Origin: Chondrosia reniformis
Taxonomy: Eukaryota; Porifera; Demospongiae; Chondrillida; Chondrillidae
DNA length: 64,000 nt
Reading direction: 5' to 3'
Assembly (NCBI GenBank): GCA_947172415.1
Contig: OX359191.1
Span: 7,115,130-7,179,129, forward strand
Positions 58,557-64,000 of the stretch are shown piece after piece. A program made the position numbers and the translations under genes. The first letter of the stretch is position 1; every line of letters starts with the position of its first letter. Below the pieces are notes generated by a model. It saw only the letters and a program-made list of their open reading frames with translations, was not told the DNA's origin and made no database searches.

Positions 58557-61500
58557 GTGTACAATGAGACAATCAGAGATTTGTTGCTCCCATCAGGACC
58601 CCTGAAAATGAGGGACGACAGAGGAACCTTGGTAGTCAATGGGCTCTCATTACATAAGGTACACACTTATAGTAGTGATCGATTACACACAGATACATAC
58701 GTACGTATGTATGCTACCTCCATCCGCTCCCCCTCCTCCACCCCCAGCCTCACAATGCTAATGAGCTCCTGGTCATGCTGGAGCATGGCAATAAGAACAG
58801 GACACAACACCCAACTGAAGCCAATGCTACCTCATCCTGATCACATGCTGTGTTCCAAGTGCATATCCACCAGAAGCCTCGTACAGCTGGTCTGAGCACT
58901 GAAGTGAGAACTGCAAGGCTGTCCCTGATTGATCTTGCTGGATCAGAGAGGGCTACAGTCACATCTAACAAGGGAGCTCACATGAGAGAAGGAGCCAATA
59001 TTAACAGATCTTTGCTGGCACTGGGAAATTGTATCAATGCACTGGCAAACAAAAAGGTGGGCATTCTCAAGAAGATGTAGCAATTATTTGAGTGATATTT
59101 GTATTTAATTTCTTTGCAGAAAAAACTGGTTATGTACCTTACAGAGAAAGTAAATTAACCAGACTCCTGAAGGATTCACTAGGAGGATCATGTCAAATTG
59201 CCAATATTAGGTATGTAATCGTACGTACGTGCTAATACATACACAGGTACGTTGGTATTTGAGAATTCAAACGTACATAATATGACATGCACTTTTAAAT
59301 TATATTATATTTCAACTATTGCACATTTAATCAGACATGAATTGTTTTGTACTGTTTATCAATGTTGCTTTATTTGTGTTTAATGTAGTCCGTCAGCACT
59401 GACCTTTGATGATACTTATAATACTCTGAAATATGCAGACAGAGCAAAACAGATCAAGTCACAAGTAAGAAATCTTAACTGTGTACATCAACACAACATT
59501 GTGCATGTCAATATTTCTCCTTCCATGTTCTTCTACTCTACCTCCCTCTACCTCTCAATTGGTTAGGAATGTGGTGAGCTTGGACTATCACCTGTCAAAG
59601 TACAAGGAGATTGTGGAGGACCTTCAGAAGGAGATCATTCTTCTCAAATCAAAGCTGGCAAGTCAAAGTGGAGGCAGCCAGATTAAAGGCATTGATATCA
59701 GATATGTATGGTTGCCATGGCAATGTACGCAAGGAGCTGGCAGAGGCAGAGTGTAGTGGTGAACTGTTGAATGCAAAAAGAAAGAGAAGAGAGATTCTGT
59801 ATAGAAGATGTGAAGCATTTAATACATCACAGGAAAGAAGAGATAATGTACGTATGTATATGTTTAAAGCTACATAAAATGTACGTACGTACCTACGTAT
59901 GTATGTGTATATCCTGTGTATATACATACATATTTCGTTACATTGAAAGCTATATAATTTTTTTAGCTATATACAAACTATCAACTGTTAGCTATGAACT
60001 ACATATGTACATATATACGTATATAATTGTTTAAATTTACATTTAAGTATACATGTGACATGTTTTTCTTGTACATACGTATATAGATGAAGTGTCGAAT
60101 AGTTGATCTAGAGGAAAAGATAAGAGCCATTGCTGCGCAGAAGGAAGATCTTAGTAAACATCTCCATGACAACCAGGATGAAATTTATAAGATGCAAAAT
60201 GAAATTAAAGCAAGTCTGGATAAGCGATTTGATTCCTTTGCACTGAGTGTGTATGTATCCATGGTAACTGAAGCTGAGAAACATCACGTGGAAGGAGCTC
60301 ACAGTAGAGTTCAAGTGAGATCTCTGAGAAAACTGGTGAAGCAGCTGCAGCAAGATATGGACAGGAGCAACAGGTTAGCTTAGAGATACAGTATATACTA
60401 ACCTTACTATATGTACGTATGTATATACGTACCAGTATGTGTGTAGGTGCACACAGTACAGCTAAATAATGTGATGTTTCCATTTCTCTTGCAGATTGCT
60501 AGCTTGCACAATTGGGTTTATCCAGGATGTGGAACTGTGCTTCAGTCGGAACACCATTCTCCTCAACAAGTATCGAGCTCTGGTGAGGCAGCTTCAAAGT
60601 GAGAAGGGAGTAGCATGGGCGGATGAGGACCAGGAGGCCCATGAGAGCACGTTTAGATCATCAGTCCAGTTGGATTCCCCTCCTGTACACTCAAAGACCA
60701 CATCTCCCACATCACCTGCAACTGGTGACTCAAAGACCACTTCCCCTACAACACCCAGTAATTCAGAGGGTTCTCCCCTTTCTTCACCTAATTTACATTT
60801 GAAGAGTACATCTGTAAGAAGCAATACCACTCCATATCCACTGGCTTCAAAGCAGGCTGTACCTCCTAGTGAAATGTCAACCATGCCTCCTCCTAGCTCA
60901 ATGTCAAATCTACCACAACCTCCTGCTAGCATTATGCCACCTCCCTCCAGCAGTGTCCTCTGTACACCAGTAAGGGTGACAGCGCTCACCTCTTTCAGCT
61001 CCTTCACGCCCTCTCCAGCTGTGGTACGCCTTCTCAGCTCAATGAAGACTATGCGCCACTCCTCCTTAGGTAAGAAGGTCCCTAAAGCAGTTAGACCTGT
61101 GATCCAACCATTTGAGGAGAAGAAGAGAAGAGATGGCATCACACCGGTACCAATTGGAAGCAGAAGTAACACTCAAAGGAAGACAACATTATGCAACAGT
61201 GAACACTCTTTGAAGTCAAACACAGTCTCCAGTCCTGATGATCTACCAAATAGTAGAATGGACCTTAGAAGCATGCCCATCCCAAAGCTGGCATTTGAGG
61301 ACAACCTTTGCTCTCCAGATCCTCCTCCTTGTAAGTCAGGTGAGCGGCTGAATGAGACATTTACTGTGAATGAACACAAAAGTGGAGTTCCAAAGAGGTC
61401 ACATGACACTTATTCAGCTAGAAGGACACCCAAGAATCACCAAAAACTTTTAAAGGTCTTAGGTATGGATTATTTAATTGTCATTTTAATGTTGTCAGTA

Positions 61501-62826
61501 CCTTTTTCACCAGAGCTTCGATCAGAAAATGTTGAAACCTATTTAACATCTGCTGCATTTATACGTAATAAATTATACATACATAGTTACCAATACATCA
61601 GATATGTAAATATAATATATATTGCTGTTATATGTATATGTAAAAATAATCTAATGCACCACTTTCCTACATGTTATGCCTATTCTTAAAAATAAATTAA
61701 AAATCTCATAGGAACTAAGCCTGTTAGAGCTTTGGATGAGCTCGAGCATACAGGAGACTTTGCTTCGTTTCTCAGAATTCCACCCTTCACCAGTGATCCT
61801 ACGTCTGGGTTAGTCTCCAGGACTGGTAGATCTGGAAGTAAATCACGTGAAGGAGCGTAGTGGTTGTTGCTACCTTCAGCCATGTTAGCTGGTCTCCGTT
61901 CATTGTCAGTTTCCTGTGAAAGTGGTATCCTGCTTTCAACTTCATTGTCAAGGTTGCAAGGATTCCCTACTCTTTGTCATTTTTTGAATCCTTGGTCATG
62001 CCAGTATGTATATATGTATGTACATACATATAATAATGATAATTGCATATATCTGTACATACATGCACGATACTCTTTCTCTTGGCTTGTTTTATGTACG
62101 TACATACATACAATATCATATGTATGATATGTTTCTCTTGTTGTAGGAGACAAACCTCCAGAAAGAGTAAAAAGTCAAAGCAACCAAACTACTTAACTCT
62201 AACTAAAGCTGCTGCTTCAAAGAGATATGTCACTAAATCCTCTAGATATTCAAAACGGTTTGTATCACAGTATATATGTATATGTATATGATAGGTTACT
62301 GTTGGCTGTCTTTAGGTATATACATATACGTACGTACGTATGTACATAGTATAGTCCATAAGTATATAATTAATAAAACACTACAATATTTCCTGTAATA
62401 TACCTATAGTATGTCCTGTAATGTACGTACAGTAGATATGTATGGTTGACATCAGAATAAACAATAAAAGAACAAAAATAGTTCTCCTATATATTATTAT
62501 TCTTACTCTTATTATTATTAAAGTGCCCATGCATGTACATACATTAATTATAAGGTGTAGATAGATGCCAACCAGTTCTGGTTAAGGGGCACAGGGTTAT
62601 ACCTGGACACGTATAAACCATTGCCACTTAAGGCTACCAGGCCGTCCGCCCAGGTACATAGCCCGACTGCCTTATTTTATATTAGCCGAAAAACCTGGAT
62701 TAGGATATTTCATATTCTTTCTTTAATAATGTACCTACTGTAGAGGTCACTTTGACAAAGAGAACTGTTACTCAATCTCATCTTCATTTTCAAGCAACAG
62801 AAGAACAGTTACAGGACATTGAATAG
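58557..62826 (+). pseudogene. K3: kinesin-8 (KIF18-like) copy with motor and tail exons, disabled
   Basis: Exons are 58557-58658, 58748-59056, 59120-59210, 59389-59464, 59559-59847, 60087-60373, 60495-61455, 62147-~62270 and 62744-62826. Motor motifs match K1, but switch I reads SS-stop-SHA (TGA 58838-58840, a CGA to TGA change). Exon 59120-59210 is one base short of phase and lacks three codons. The next acceptor is AA in place of AG at 59557-59558. A 26-bp deletion lies near 59665, and exon I gains two bases near 62165. The P-loop exon is absent. The 961-nt tail exon stays open, with the VAWADED element and a Ser/Pro-rich region. This is a pseudogene of a mitotic-type motor. Confidence 0.85.
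62350..62715. repeat. Insertion in last K3 intron, possible SINE
   Basis: It is absent from K0 and K2. It contains a GC-richer ~130-bp block (GGTTAAGGGGCACAGGGTTA ... CCAGGCCGTCCGCCCAGG) next to AT-rich sequence. I saw no convincing tRNA or pol III boxes. Confidence 0.3.
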
Positions 62827-63485
62827 GAGATGTTACATATATACATACAAAAATGAATTTTAAATAAATGTATTATATATAGTCTTTATATGATTGTTTA
62901 TAATGCTTTCTTTTGTATTGTACTACTGTTCTATTGTGTATAATTAAAGAATTTGAGATATCAATGTTTCGATGATTAGCGTGAAAACATGTACTATAGC
63001 TACCCATTCAAGTAGAGACAATTGCAAATTGACTAAAATACAAATGCAATTTATATGTAATTGCAAAAGATCTAGATATACATACAGGGTAAGTTGCCAT
63101 GCAATATTATTTATGAAATTAATGATTTATAAATTACTTCATGATTGATATCAGCATGAATAATTAATACCCCAATTTTCTTACATGTACATATATATAC
63201 ATCTACTTTAGAGTTTAAAAGGCCTATAGAGAACTAAACCTAGGCCTATGAGAGCTTTGCAATTGGATGAGGATATATGCAAGAGGTTAATGTTTCTCCT
63301 ATTTCTACTTCTCCACTAGGCTAGACATGTACAGCTGTTTGTATGTGTTGTGAAGATTGCAATACAACTTCATTGTTTATAGAATCAACCATAATCTTGA
63401 TCATTATACAATGATACAACACTTGATACAATTTATACATCATGATCATACACTAATATATATAGTTAAATTAAATGCTCCCTCT
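62827..63485. other. Tail-to-tail spacer between K3 and A4
   Basis: Homologous to 657-1338, including the AATAAA-type signal after K3 and TATATA tracts. No gene is supported. Confidence 0.6.
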
Positions 63486-63674
63486 TCATTCAAACCCTCC
63501 TTCAGAAATAAGGTACTTCACTACATCTTTGTGTCCTTTCCTCCTAGCCAGTGTCAAGCAGTCCTCTCCATATGTATTAACATTAAACTTCCTTCTTCCA
63601 AATAAGGGCAATAGGTACTTGACAACTTGGAGATGGCCCTTAAGACAGGCAAAGTGTAGAGCACTGTTTCCATA
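63486..63674 (-). CDS. A4: terminal ankyrin exon of the next array gene (partial)
   Basis: This 189-nt exon begins after an AG acceptor and ends at TGA 63488-63486. It reads YGNSALHFACLKGHLQVVKY and has the same length as the A1 and A3 terminal exons. The rest of the gene lies beyond the window. The hairpin MITE at 63729-63890 is in the expected intron, so the array continues. Confidence 0.8.
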   Translation of the reverse strand, partial: YGNSALHFACLKGHLQVVKYLLPLFGRRKFNVNTYGEDCLTLARRKGHKDVVKYLISEGGFE

Positions 63675-63728
63675 CTACAAGATAATCACAATTATGAATA
63701 TAAACATGAAAACAAACATATACAGTAT

Positions 63729-63890
63729 GTTTTGGGTCAGTTGTCCAGACAGGACTTGCAATCAATAATCGGTAAAAAGGTTTATCGCTGTATGGTTATG
63801 TTGTTCTAGTGTGAAAGTTTGTTCAAATGGTAGTCATGAGTGCTAAACAATTACCAATTTCAATGTCCGGTAGGGACAACCGACCCAAAA
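63729..63890. mobile_element. Hairpin MITE, A4 copy
   Basis: This is the homologue of 1585-1746 in the A4 intron. Confidence 0.65.
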
Positions 63891-64000
63891 AGTACTGTAT
63901 AAGTATAGATATGGTGCACTTGCAGTTAATATGTAAATCAGGACCAGTATATCTACTTCAAATTGTTCACTAGACTATGGGGACGGCATATACTACTAAT

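Overview
The window looks like a demosponge genome of Amphimedon type. It is AT-rich, has short GT-AG introns, abundant TACGTACGTA microsatellites, death-fold plus ankyrin genes and a dense load of small transposons. The species call is an inference from style and gene content; I could not run a search. No prokaryotic features were seen.

The backbone is a tandem array built from one duplicated pair: a minus-strand gene (here A) encoding a CARD-like death fold, an unrecognised conserved module, a coiled coil and ankyrin repeats, and a plus-strand kinesin-8 (KIF18-like) gene fragment (here K). The order is K0 tail (1-656), A1 (8780 to 1339), K1 (9507-11218), A2 (24455 to 11857), A2b, an ankyrin-less head copy (27902 to 24777), K2 (29024-32851), A3 (57392 to 34090), K3 (58557-62826) and the last exon of A4 (63674-63486). 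A and K genes diverge at their heads and converge at their tails.

I could thread A1, A2, A2b and A3 exon by exon with every junction in frame, predicting about 858, 883, 521 and 1137 residues. They carry one, two or three copies of a 420-nt ankyrin module (exons of 216+102+102 nt). The kinesin copies look like passengers. None has a P-loop here, K1 lacks the tail, K2 lacks the motor exons, and K3 has several disabling changes. Two decayed copies of the last exon of a GUF1/LepA-like gene lie in the divergent spacers.

Mobile DNA sits mostly in introns and spacers. Two different, apparently intact Tc1/mariner elements of nearly equal size (37653-40893, 3241 bp; 50312-53560, 3249 bp) lie in introns of A3. 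Each encodes a 339-residue DD34E transposase and a second gene ending in a BEN domain, convergent in the first element and divergent in the second. This two-gene transposase-plus-BEN arrangement is the strongest candidate for an undescribed system. Also present are a PIF/Harbinger element (43802-46378) inserted in a Penelope-like GIY-YIG fragment, two further Penelope-like fragments, two pogo/Tigger derivatives that retain only DNA-binding segments, a tRNA-derived SINE, a LINE-like tail at a splice acceptor, an element with a hammerhead-ribozyme-like motif and 12-bp target duplications (33093-33621), and several hairpin MITEs.

The intact genes suggest a cluster of cytoplasmic death-fold/ankyrin proteins diversifying by module duplication and exon loss. 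The duplicated segments carried along kinesin and GUF1 pieces and intron-resident transposons.
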